Assembly: GCA_035632315.1 (NCBI GenBank) | Contig: DASQGZ010000014.1 | Span: 1-48,589 of the forward strand | DNA: 48,589 nucleotides | Source of the DNA: JAFDZW01 sp035632315 | GTDB lineage: Bacteria > Bacteroidota > Ignavibacteria > Palsa-1295 | Direction: 5' to 3' | Part shown: positions 32,546 to 40,862 of the stretch, one piece after another | Numbering within the stretch: the first letter of the stretch is position 1 | Layout: each line of letters starts with the position of its first letter | Made by a program: the position numbers and the translations under genes | The notes under the pieces: generated by a model | Databases searched by the model: none | What the model was told of the DNA's origin: nothing | Seen by the model: the letters and a program-made list of their open reading frames with translations, nothing else

Positions 32546-34953
32546 TCATGGTCAGAAAAAATCTCGTTCTCTATATATTGTGTGCGCTCTTCGCAGCAAG
32601 CGGCACACTATTCGCACAAACACCGCAAAGCATTTCGAATGTCTCCGGATCCCTTGCACATGCGCCGGGTTTTCTTTATGTCAAGTTTACTGCAGGCAGC
32701 GGCATCACATCGTATAATATCCGTTTGAATGCAACAGGGTCGAATGCTCTCGATGCCGTGCTGCGGCAGATCGGCGCGTATTCCGTCGAACCGTTCGTGC
32801 CTGCGGGAGCTGTTGGTCACAATGAGCATCTCTTCGGATTCGACCGCTTTGTCGAACTCAAATTTCATGCTCCCGAAGGGATGAGCGACGAACAGGCGGC
32901 GGCGTTGCTTTCCGGCGCCAACGAGATCGAAAATGTCGGACGGAAATTTTATTTCAAGACGTGCTTCATCCCGAACGATCCGCTATTTTCGAATCAGTGG
33001 GGACTTACTCCGACGAAGATGGACCTGACGCAAGCGTGGGATCTCTCGAAAGGCGATTCGAATATCGTCATTGCCGATATCGATGAAGGCGTTAATTACA
33101 ACCACGAAGATCTTGCTGCAAACATTGCACTCAATCGCGGCGAAATGGGGCTCGATAAGAACGGAAAAGATAAACGCACCAACGGCATTGACGACGATGG
33201 CGACGGCTACGTCGATAACTGGCATGGGTGGGATCTTTCCGGTCCGGACAGTGTGACCAAACCCGATAACGACCCGATGCCGGGTCCCGGACTTTCGCAC
33301 GGAACGAATGTCGCCGGAACATTCGGCGGTGTGCCGAATAACGGACTCGGTGTTGCCGGCACCGGATTCAACTGCCGCATTCTTGCGCTCAAAGCCTCGC
33401 CCGATGGCGGTCCGACGGCCGGATATATTAATGATGGGTACGCCGCAATTTTGTATGCGGCTGCGCACCATGCGCAAGTTATGAATTGTTCATGGGGCGG
33501 ACCGGCGAGTGATTTTAATGCCAGTGAGAAAGCGCAAATTCAATCGCTTATCGATTTTGCTACGGCAAGCGGCTCGCTTATTTGTGCAGCCGCCGGAAAC
33601 AGCGCACAGAATATAGACAGCACACCATTTTTTCCGGCATCACTCAATGGTGTCCTTGCCGTCGGCGCATCGAACGAGAACGATGTCGTTTCCTCGTTTT
33701 CTAATTACGGCCATCGTGTCGATCTCTATGCTCCGGGACAAGAACTCGAAACGACCGAATTTCCGGGCAACTCGGCATATACCGGAGGGTTCGGCGGTAC
33801 ATCCGGCGCGACACCGAATGTTGCCGGCATCGCTGGGCTTGTCTTTGCAAAACATCCCCAGTGGAAGCCGCGATATGTGAAACGTCAGCTCGTCGAAACA
33901 GTTGATCCCCTGGCATCGCCGACAAATAAAAATTTATATTGGGGACGCGCCAACGCATACAAAGCGCTGAAGAATATGCCGTCGTTTCCATTAATTATTG
34001 TCAGCGATTATTCGATCGACGGCGTCGATAGAGGGACGCTCGATTATCCCAATAATGAATATACGCTCAGCGTTGTCTTCAAGAACGATGCCGGCGACGG
34101 GACGAATCTCTCGGCAACACTTTTTGTGCCGGATGCGGGAGGATATACGATCGGTTCGTCGGCTATTGCACATCTCGGTTCGATGGCAGCGAATGCATCC
34201 ATGAATCAAGTGTTCAAATTCACGCGCGACGGAACGGACGATGGAATGCATTTGCCGTTATATTTTGATGTCACCGATGGCAAGACGTATCACGACACGG
34301 TCGTGCTGACACTTTCGATCATTAATGCGCCGACGCTTTCGATCACAACCTACAGCGTCGATGGCGTCGTCAAAGATTCTCTTCGCAGTTTGACGAAAGA
34401 ATATACCCTCGACGTAACATTTAAAAATACTGCCGACTCAGGAAATTTGACGGTGAACCTCGGACAGATCAAAGGCTATACCGTTCAGCAGGCAACGGCC
34501 GGTCTCGGCCCGGTGAAACCCGAAGCGACAGCAATCGGCGAGTTCAAATTCACGCGCGACGGCACCGACGACCACAAACATCTGCCGATGCAATTTTATG
34601 TGACGTATGATAGTAAGCCATACATCGATACGATCGGCTTGACGCTAAATATCTCGGCAACGGCAGGCGTTGCAAATAGTGACGGAATGACATCGGATAA
34701 TGTCGTCACACTTGCGCCGAACCCGGCACGAACCGAAGCAGTAGCTTATTTTAATATATCGCACGAAGGGCGGATCACCATTGCGATCTCCGATATGCTT
34801 GGCAGAACTGTTCGTTCGTTCGATGCGGGAATGTTTGCCGAGGGCGCAAATCATTTCCCTATCTCGCTCGACGGGCTTGCACCCGGCGTGTATTTCATCC
34901 GTCTCGAAGCCGAAAGCGGCGGCGTGATGGCGGCGAGAATAGTCATTCAATAA
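32542..34953 (+). CDS. Secreted S8 (subtilisin-like) peptidase with type IX sorting domain, embedded in the nuo operon
   Basis: An 803-residue secreted serine protease. A signal peptide (about 4-26, ALFAASGTLFAQ) is followed by a propeptide-like region. The S8 catalytic domain has Asp181 (IADIDEGVNYNHEDL), His253 (LSHGTNVAG), oxyanion Asn353 (AAGNS) and Ser421 (GGTSGATP), so the triad is complete. A Ca-binding-like DDDGDGYVDNW insert lies at about 217-227. Two tandem domains of about 105 residues follow (YSIDGVDRGTL and YSVDGVVKDSL, each ending KFTRDGTDD...HLP), then a type IX sorting domain (LAPNPARTEAV to the end). The ATG overlaps the nuoL stop by four bases, and nuoM follows 44 bp downstream. 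Confidence 0.93.
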   Translation: MIMVRKNLVLYILCALFAASGTLFAQTPQSISNVSGSLAHAPGFLYVKFTAGSGITSYNIRLNATGSNALDAVLRQIGAYSVEPFVPAGAVGHNEHLFGFDRFVELKFHAPEGMSDEQAAALLSGANEIENVGRKFYFKTCFIPNDPLFSNQWGLTPTKMDLTQAWDLSKGDSNIVIADIDEGVNYNHEDLAANIALNRGEMGLDKNGKDKRTNGIDDDGDGYVDNWHGWDLSGPDSVTKPDNDPMPGPGLSHGTNVAGTFGGVPNNGLGVAGTGFNCRILALKASPDGGPTAGYINDGYAAILYAAAHHAQVMNCSWGGPASDFNASEKAQIQSLIDFATASGSLICAAAGNSAQNIDSTPFFPASLNGVLAVGASNENDVVSSFSNYGHRVDLYAPGQELETTEFPGNSAYTGGFGGTSGATPNVAGIAGLVFAKHPQWKPRYVKRQLVETVDPLASPTNKNLYWGRANAYKALKNMPSFPLIIVSDYSIDGVDRGTLDYPNNEYTLSVVFKNDAGDGTNLSATLFVPDAGGYTIGSSAIAHLGSMAANASMNQVFKFTRDGTDDGMHLPLYFDVTDGKTYHDTVVLTLSIINAPTLSITTYSVDGVVKDSLRSLTKEYTLDVTFKNTADSGNLTVNLGQIKGYTVQQATAGLGPVKPEATAIGEFKFTRDGTDDHKHLPMQFYVTYDSKPYIDTIGLTLNISATAGVANSDGMTSDNVVTLAPNPARTEAVAYFNISHEGRITIAISDMLGRTVRSFDAGMFAEGANHFPISLDGLAPGVYFIRLEAESGGVMAARIVIQ

Positions 34954-34996
34954 ATGGGGATTCTAATAATAAGTTTATAACAGTAATAGAAGCAGT

Positions 34997-36598
34997 ATGA
35001 CATTTTCATTTCCGATCTTAACGATCCTGACGTTCCTTCCCGTATTGGGGATGATCGTCACGGCGTTCGTCCCGAAGGAGAATATCAAGATGATGCGAAC
35101 GATCACGGTTGCCGTGACCGCGCTGCAGATCGTCTTTGCAGTGATCCTGTGGATGAATTTTAATACGACGCTCGGCGGCATCAACGATCCGAAGAGCTTT
35201 CAATTCATCGAGCGCTTTTCGTGGATCAGGCTTTCGGGCTTACCGATCTTCGGTAATATCGCCATTGATTATTCGATGGGCATAGACGGCCTTTCCGTCA
35301 CGATGGTGCTGCTGACAGCGCTCATCTCATTCGTCGGAGCGATCGCAAGCTTCTCGATCGCCAAACAAGTGAAGGGATATTTCTTAATGTATCTCTTGCT
35401 CGTCACCGGGATGATGGGCGTTTTTGTCTCGCTCGATTTCTTCCTCTTCTACATATTCTGGGAGCTGATGCTGCTGCCGATGTATTTCCTGATCGGTATT
35501 TGGGGTGGGCCGCGAAGAGAATATGCTGCGATCAAATTCTTTATTTATACATTGTTCGGTTCGATCTTTATGCTGCTCGTGATGATCGGGTTGAATCTTA
35601 CGACCGTCATCAAGATCGGCGATGCGCAGTTCCATACGTTCGATCTGCTGGCGATGATGAACCCGTCAAATCATTTGGCAGGTTCGATCTTCCAAGGCGC
35701 AATGACAACCTGGCGATATGTCGGATATCTCGCGCTCTTCGTCGGCTTCGCGATCAAGATTCCGATGTTCCCGTTTCATACGTGGCTGCCCGATGCACAC
35801 GTCGAAGCGCCGACGGCGATCTCGGTCATTCTTGCCGGCGTGTTATTAAAGATGGGGACGTATGGCATTCTGAGAATTTGCTACGGCATTTTCCCCGAGA
35901 TCGCCGTTGCGACAAGCCAGTATATGGTGATCTTCGGATTTATCAATATCGTCTATGGCGCGTTCTGCGCGATGGCACAAAAAGATCTGAAGAAGCTGAT
36001 CGCGTATTCGTCGGTCTCGCACATGGGGTATGTCTTGCTCGGCATGGCATCGCTCAATTCGCAGGGACTCGCAGGCGCCGTGTTCCAAATGTTCAATCAC
36101 GGCACGATCACGGCAATGCTCTTCCTCACGGTCGGCGTACTCTACGATCAAGCGCATACCAGAGGCCTCAACGAGTTCGGCGGACTTGCGAACAAGATGC
36201 CGAAATATTTCGCACTCGTAGTAATCTGTTATTTCGCATCGCTTGGCTTGCCCGGATTCTCCGGATTCATTTCCGAGGCATTCGTCTTCCTTGGCGCATT
36301 CCAGACGTTCCAGTTCTGGACGATCCTTTCAACGCTCGGTATCATTCTTACCGCTGCGTATATGCTGTGGGCATTACAGAGAATGTTTCTCGGCAATCTG
36401 CCGGAGCGCTGGAATAATCTTGTTGATATAAACGGACGCGAACTCGTATCGCTCGTGCCGCTGGCAGTGATCATTATCTTTTTTGGGATTTATCCTTCGC
36501 CGATCCTGAACTTGATGACGACGAGTATGAACCAGTTGGCTGATTTCGTTCAGAAAGCCGCGCCGCATGCAGTGCAGGCGGCGCAGCTCGTAAAATAA
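34997..36598 (+). CDS. nuoM: NADH-quinone oxidoreductase subunit M
   Basis: A 533-residue antiporter-like proton-pumping subunit with about fourteen helices. Diagnostic segments include FYIFWELMLLPMYFLIGIWGG, KIPMFPFHTWLPDAHVEAPTA, KKLIAYSSVSHMGYV and the FNHG turn in MFNHGTITAMLF. Length is close to the family norm. It restarts the nuo series after the protease gene, on the same strand, with only 43 bp between. Confidence 0.97.
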   Translation: MTFSFPILTILTFLPVLGMIVTAFVPKENIKMMRTITVAVTALQIVFAVILWMNFNTTLGGINDPKSFQFIERFSWIRLSGLPIFGNIAIDYSMGIDGLSVTMVLLTALISFVGAIASFSIAKQVKGYFLMYLLLVTGMMGVFVSLDFFLFYIFWELMLLPMYFLIGIWGGPRREYAAIKFFIYTLFGSIFMLLVMIGLNLTTVIKIGDAQFHTFDLLAMMNPSNHLAGSIFQGAMTTWRYVGYLALFVGFAIKIPMFPFHTWLPDAHVEAPTAISVILAGVLLKMGTYGILRICYGIFPEIAVATSQYMVIFGFINIVYGAFCAMAQKDLKKLIAYSSVSHMGYVLLGMASLNSQGLAGAVFQMFNHGTITAMLFLTVGVLYDQAHTRGLNEFGGLANKMPKYFALVVICYFASLGLPGFSGFISEAFVFLGAFQTFQFWTILSTLGIILTAAYMLWALQRMFLGNLPERWNNLVDINGRELVSLVPLAVIIIFFGIYPSPILNLMTTSMNQLADFVQKAAPHAVQAAQLVK

Positions 36599-36611
36599 TT
36601 TTTCGTAAGGG

Positions 36612-36625
36612 CGAGGCATGCCTCG
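36612..36625. repeat. CGAGGCATGCCTCG palindrome at the nuoM-nuoN junction
   Basis: A perfect 14-base palindrome within GGGCGAGGCATGCCTCGTCTC. It lies 14 bp after the nuoM stop. An ATG sits in its centre (36618) but reading from there gives a non-conserved N terminus for NuoN, so it is not taken as the start. Confidence 0.8.
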
Positions 36626-36662
36626 TCTCTATGAAACTGTATATCGTGATATAAAAGTGTAT

Positions 36663-38366
36663 ATGCATCTACTTGAGTTACCATCTGCAGTACTGAGCAT
36701 CGGCGATCTCGTCAGCTACAGCATGAAAAATTTCATGCCGGAGACGATCCTGACCGTCGGGTTTTTGCTCGCGATCGTGCTCGATCTGCTGATTCGCGAT
36801 CGTTCGTACAAAAAAATTACGGGCTATTTCGCGCTGGTTGTTCTGGGATATGTTTTCTACGCATCACTCGTGCAAATGACGTGGTACCCGGATAAGGCAG
36901 GGGTGAATTGGATCGGCGGGAACGCGATTTTTCCGTACTCCGAGACGCTACCTAAACCGGTGCCTTCCGAGATTCCCGGTGTTCTTGCCGCACCGTATGC
37001 AATGGTATCTGTAGATAATTTTGCAGTGATTTTTAAACTCATCATCTCGCTTGCAGGAATGCTTGTGATCGGGATGTCGCTTGTCTCGCGTGAAGTTAAA
37101 GAACGCGGGCGTCGTAACGGTGAATTTTTCTCACTGTTGCTTGCAATGACGCTCGGGATGTTTTTAATGACTGAGTCGATGGATCTGATCATGATGTATA
37201 TCTCGCTCGAACTGGTTTCGATCACGAGCTACATTATGGCGGGATTTATGAAAGACGATTCGCGCAGCACCGAAGCGTCGATGAAGTACGTGCTCTTCGG
37301 CGCGTTCAGTTCGGGGCTAATGATCTATGGCTTTTCCATTCTCTACGGACTTACCGGGACTACGAATGTCAATGCTATTTGTGCAATCCTCGAACGACAA
37401 ATCGTTCTCGGTGGGGGCGCCAATATGGTTGCGCTGTGGAGTGCTGTCATACTCGCACTTGCCGGAATGGGCTATAAGATCAGCGCCGCACCATTTCATT
37501 TCTGGACGCCCGATGTGTATGAAGGTGCGCCGATCCCTGTCACCGCCCTGCTTTCGGTGGCATCAAAGGCCGCGGGTTTCGGACTGTTAATGCGTTTTCT
37601 TATTTTTGCGATCCCCTCGAACGGACAAACGATGCAGCCGTATCTGAACTGGCCGATCGTGATCGCTGTACTTTCCGCATTCACGATGACGCTCGGAAAT
37701 TTTGCCGCTCTGCGACAATCCAATGTGAAACGATTGCTTGCATATTCGACGATCGCTCACGCGGGTTATATGATGGCAGGACTGGTAACGATTGCGGCAG
37801 GACAAAAAATGATCGGCGTCAGTACCGGGCCTTCCGATGCCGGTATTGTCTCGATACTGATCTATCTGATCGCATACTTGTTTATGAATCTCGGCGCATT
37901 TTATGTCGTGATGCTCATCGCGAATAAGATCGGCTCCGAAGAAGTAGAAGATTACAAAGGCTTTGCGAAACGTTCGCCGCTGTTGGCAGTTTCATTGTCG
38001 CTGTTTTTGGTATCGCTGACCGGCATCCCACTAACGGTGGGGTTTGTCGGAAAATTTTATATCTTCGTTGCGATCTTAAAACAGCCGCAATGGATTTGGC
38101 TTGCTGTTGTCTTAGGGGTAAATTCTGTCGTTTCGCTTTACTATTATGTCCGCATCATGCAGGCAATGTTCATCAAGGAGGCGGATCCCGCGCGGGTGAC
38201 GGCGCTCACGGAATCGGATGTTCATCCTGATGGCACGCTGCGCTATTCGCTGCTTTCGAGAGCATATATCTTTGCGTTTCTCGTTCCGACGGTATTCTTT
38301 GGAATTTATTTTTCGCCGCTGGTCGATCTGACGCGAAACGCGATCCGCTTCTTCGACGTACGATAG
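36663..38366 (+). CDS. nuoN: NADH-quinone oxidoreductase subunit N
   Basis: A 567-residue antiporter-like proton-pumping subunit, the last nuo gene in the cluster. Signatures include MMYISLELVSITSYIMAGF, SAAPFHFWTPDVYEGAPIPVTALLS and RLLAYSTIAHAGYMMAG. From 36663 it starts MHLLELPSAVLSIG; the earlier ATG at 36618 lies inside a palindromic repeat and adds 15 unlike residues. A rhodanese gene starts 4 bp after its stop. Confidence 0.95.
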   Translation: MHLLELPSAVLSIGDLVSYSMKNFMPETILTVGFLLAIVLDLLIRDRSYKKITGYFALVVLGYVFYASLVQMTWYPDKAGVNWIGGNAIFPYSETLPKPVPSEIPGVLAAPYAMVSVDNFAVIFKLIISLAGMLVIGMSLVSREVKERGRRNGEFFSLLLAMTLGMFLMTESMDLIMMYISLELVSITSYIMAGFMKDDSRSTEASMKYVLFGAFSSGLMIYGFSILYGLTGTTNVNAICAILERQIVLGGGANMVALWSAVILALAGMGYKISAAPFHFWTPDVYEGAPIPVTALLSVASKAAGFGLLMRFLIFAIPSNGQTMQPYLNWPIVIAVLSAFTMTLGNFAALRQSNVKRLLAYSTIAHAGYMMAGLVTIAAGQKMIGVSTGPSDAGIVSILIYLIAYLFMNLGAFYVVMLIANKIGSEEVEDYKGFAKRSPLLAVSLSLFLVSLTGIPLTVGFVGKFYIFVAILKQPQWIWLAVVLGVNSVVSLYYYVRIMQAMFIKEADPARVTALTESDVHPDGTLRYSLLSRAYIFAFLVPTVFFGIYFSPLVDLTRNAIRFFDVR

Positions 38367-38370
38367 GAAT

Positions 38371-38715
38371 ATGCCCATGAACGCAACGGCTATGTCAGCC
38401 CCATTCGAAATTTTAGTAGAAGAATTCAAGAAGATGCTCGATGAACATATCGAGCACCAGTTAATTGATTGCCGCCGCCCGGATGAATTTCAGATCTCTA
38501 ATATCGGTGGCACGCTCATCGAAATGAATTCGATCCCGCAGCACTTAAATGAATTTCGTGACGATATCCCATTGGTCATTATCTGTCGCACAGGCAGCCG
38601 GAGTGCGATGGTCACAGAATTTTTACGAAGAAATGGTTTTCCGAACGCACGAAATCTGCAAGGCGGAATTTATGCATGGAATGAACGGATCGATCCAAGC
38701 ATAAAAAAGTACTGA
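38371..38715 (+). CDS. Single-domain rhodanese-like protein
   Basis: A 114-residue rhodanese-fold protein with catalytic Cys72 in the active-site loop IICRTGSRS. It also has the family's LIDCRRPDEFQISNI and NLQGGIYAWNERID segments. Such proteins transfer sulfane sulfur between small thiols or proteins. There is no signal peptide. It follows nuoN by 4 bp, so it is probably cotranscribed with complex I; a part in iron-sulfur cluster supply is possible but only inferred. An in-frame ATG at residue 8 is an alternative start. Confidence 0.93.
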   Translation: MPMNATAMSAPFEILVEEFKKMLDEHIEHQLIDCRRPDEFQISNIGGTLIEMNSIPQHLNEFRDDIPLVIICRTGSRSAMVTEFLRRNGFPNARNLQGGIYAWNERIDPSIKKY

Positions 38716-38732
38716 GTTGACGCAACTCGGGT

Positions 38733-39491
38733 TCAGATAGTCCTCTGAAATATCCTTACGCTTTCAGTAAACATCCCAAGATCAAGTTTCAAAATTTGAT
38801 GGGGCGAGTGGGGCTCGATAGCAAGATAATTCTTTTCTTTCGGCAGGCTTTGGTATAATCGCGTGACTTCTTCCGGAGTCACCATCGCGTCGCTATCGCC
38901 CGTCGAAAGCAATAGCGGACACTCGAGCCTTGCCACATCTTCCTCGTTCAGTTGAGATTTGCGAAAATATTCGATCACGCCCGATGCAAGCGCGCAGGTT
39001 CGTTCGAGTCCGTTGGCTTCGTGCATTACTGATAACGCTGCGTATGCTTTTTCCGAACGGGACCAGATCTGAGCCGGATCAAGCACCGAAAGCGCATCGG
39101 CGATCGCTTCTTCTGTCCAATAAAATTTCATTGCGTGACTTGTGATACTTCGAACAAGCGACCGTGACTGCAATGCCAATTCGATCGCCGCATAGCCTCC
39201 CATACTGTAACCGATTATATCAACAGATGAAATTTCGAGATAAATGAGAAGATCGCGAACATAATTCGCAAGATCGCGCATGGTCAGTTTTGCGAGCGTC
39301 GTCGTGCTTTCTCCGTGAGAAGGGAAGTCGGGCAGGATCAGTGTGCGATCGCTGTAATATTCTTTAAGTTTATCGAATTCATGCCGCGTGCCGAGCGCAC
39401 TATGAAGAAACAACAGCGGAGTTTTGATGCCAAGATACTCGTCGTGCAGGACATCAAAGCAGATCGTTGTGGTGTCGTTTTGAAAGATCAT
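38733..39491 (-). CDS. Alpha/beta hydrolase
   Basis: A 252-residue alpha/beta-hydrolase fold protein. The nucleophile elbow GYSMGG places Ser96. The acid is likely Asp201 (STGDSDAMV) and the base His228 or His231 (PHSPHQIL). The oxyanion segment FLHSALGTRHEF is present. The substrate could be an ester, lactone or C-C bond; it cannot be told from sequence. It converges on the rhodanese gene with 17 bp between. On its other side a hairpin with a T tract separates it from hppD, so it may have its own promoter or be read through. Confidence 0.9.
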   Translation of the reverse strand: MIFQNDTTTICFDVLHDEYLGIKTPLLFLHSALGTRHEFDKLKEYYSDRTLILPDFPSHGESTTTLAKLTMRDLANYVRDLLIYLEISSVDIIGYSMGGYAAIELALQSRSLVRSITSHAMKFYWTEEAIADALSVLDPAQIWSRSEKAYAALSVMHEANGLERTCALASGVIEYFRKSQLNEEDVARLECPLLLSTGDSDAMVTPEEVTRLYQSLPKEKNYLAIEPHSPHQILKLDLGMFTESVRIFQRTI

Positions 39492-39492
39492 A

Positions 39493-39525
39493 TAAAATAA
39501 AAAGCCCCTCCTTTTGAAGGAGGGG
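39493..39525 (-). terminator. Hairpin terminator after hppD
   Basis: On the minus strand CCCCTCCTT and AAGGAGGGG form a perfect 9-bp stem around a 3-base loop, followed by CTTTTTATTTTA. It lies 30 bp after the hppD stop and directly before the hydrolase start. The CCTCAACCCCTCCTT wording continues beyond the stem, so it may also be a dispersed intergenic repeat. Confidence 0.8.
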
Positions 39526-39554
39526 TTGAGGTGGTTGATGTTAATAAATCACCG

Positions 39555-40694
39555 TCATAAATTTCCTCGGAGTGCCTGTTCGCGTTCGATGGATTCGAAG
39601 AGCGCTTTGAAGTTGCCTTTGCCGAAGCTGCGGGCGCCGCGCCGCTGGATGATCTCGAAGAAAACAGTAGGACGGTCCTGCACCGGTTTCGTAAAAATTT
39701 GCAACATATAACCGTCGTCGTCTTTATCGACGAGAATCCCGAGTTCTTCCAGTTTTGCGATCGGTTCGCTGATCTTGCCGACCCGCGATTCGAGATCGCG
39801 GTAGTATGTGTTTGGCACGCGCAGAAATTCAACACCCTGCTCGGTGAGCTTTGTGACGGTGTCGATAATATTTCCCGTTGCGAGCGCGATGTGCTGTACA
39901 CCGGGGCCGTTATACCATTCGACGTATTCTTCGATCTGCGATTTCTTTTTTCCGGTTGCCGGTTCGTTGATCGGGAATTTAATTTTTTCCGAACCGCTTG
40001 CCATCACTTTCGACATTAACGCCGAATATTCGGTGCTGATGTCTTTATCGTCAAATGAAATAAAAACGTGAAAGCCCATTACCTCTTCGTACCATTTCAC
40101 CCACTTGTTCATCTCGTTCCAGCCGACGTTGCCGACGACATGATCAACAGCGGCAATGCCCGTCGGCCGCGACACGACATCGTTCGTTGCGACCATTCTG
40201 AATCCGGGCGCAAAACCATTGTATTGTCTTCTCTCGACGAAGGTATGCAGCGTATCGCCGTATGTTCGAATGGACGCAGTGCGATAAATTCCATTCTCAT
40301 CTTTGATCTCGCGCGGTTCTTCGACGCCGACGGCGCCTCTTTTTGTTGTTTCTTTATACGCCTTCTCAACGTCATCGACGTTGATCGCGATCGAGTTTAC
40401 GCCGTCGCCGTGCGTAGCGAGCAATTCATTGATAAAATGATCTTTGGTTAACGGTGTCGTCAGCACGAACCGTACTTTGCCTTGTTCGATCAGATAGCTT
40501 GTGCGGTCGCGTGAACCGGTTTCGAGGCCTTTATAACCGGTAACCTTAAATCCGAATGCCGAGCGGTAATAGTATGCGCTCTGTTTTGCGTTGCCGCAAA
40601 AAAATTCGAGATGGTCGATCCCGTTCAGCGGCAGGAAATCCGCTTCGGGCGCTATGGCGACATTTGATTCTGCGACTAATTCTGCTTGCGGCAT
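39555..40694 (-). CDS. hppD: 4-Hydroxyphenylpyruvate dioxygenase
   Basis: This enzyme converts 4-hydroxyphenylpyruvate and oxygen to homogentisate and CO2, the second step of tyrosine breakdown. The 379-residue protein has two VOC-fold halves. The iron ligands are visible: His185 (AAVDHVVGNV), His268 (GVQHIALAT) and Glu347 (VFFEIIQR). The C terminus GNFKALFESIEREQALRGNL-like ending is the classical HPPD tail. Homogentisate dioxygenase and fumarylacetoacetase are not in the window. A hairpin terminator follows. The upstream gap to the divergent PBP4 gene contains an inverted repeat. Confidence 0.96.
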   Translation of the reverse strand: MPQAELVAESNVAIAPEADFLPLNGIDHLEFFCGNAKQSAYYYRSAFGFKVTGYKGLETGSRDRTSYLIEQGKVRFVLTTPLTKDHFINELLATHGDGVNSIAINVDDVEKAYKETTKRGAVGVEEPREIKDENGIYRTASIRTYGDTLHTFVERRQYNGFAPGFRMVATNDVVSRPTGIAAVDHVVGNVGWNEMNKWVKWYEEVMGFHVFISFDDKDISTEYSALMSKVMASGSEKIKFPINEPATGKKKSQIEEYVEWYNGPGVQHIALATGNIIDTVTKLTEQGVEFLRVPNTYYRDLESRVGKISEPIAKLEELGILVDKDDDGYMLQIFTKPVQDRPTVFFEIIQRRGARSFGKGNFKALFESIEREQALRGNL

Positions 40695-40780
40695 TGTTTT
40701 TCCCTTTATAAAAGTTTGCGTGGTATATATGGATGGTTATTCTTATAAAACAATCGTGCGGCACATTCGGGTTCGGGGTT

Positions 40781-40862
40781 GGACGTATAGACATATAGAC
40801 GTATTGGCGTATAGAAAAACGCTTAATACCATACGCCTGTACCCCTATATGCCGATACGCCC
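40781..40862. repeat. 34-base-arm inverted repeat overlapping the PBP4 start
   Basis: The left arm (40781-40814, GGACGTATAGACATATAGAC then GTATTGGCGTATAG) and the right arm (40829-40862) are imperfect reverse complements over about 34 bases. The loop is 14 bases. The right arm contains the ATG at 40849 used by the PBP4 gene and its first codons, so the repeat contributes the translation start. It resembles the shorter element at 13832-13872. Confidence 0.8.

Noticed and set aside
38714..38728. GAGTTG-ACG-CAACTC hairpin after the rhodanese gene as a terminator
   Set aside because: The stem is only six pairs and no T tract follows on either strand.
40591..40848. N-terminal extension of the PBP4 protein
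   Set aside because: The extra 86 residues overlap hppD and its upstream region antisense and would bury the clear signal peptide.
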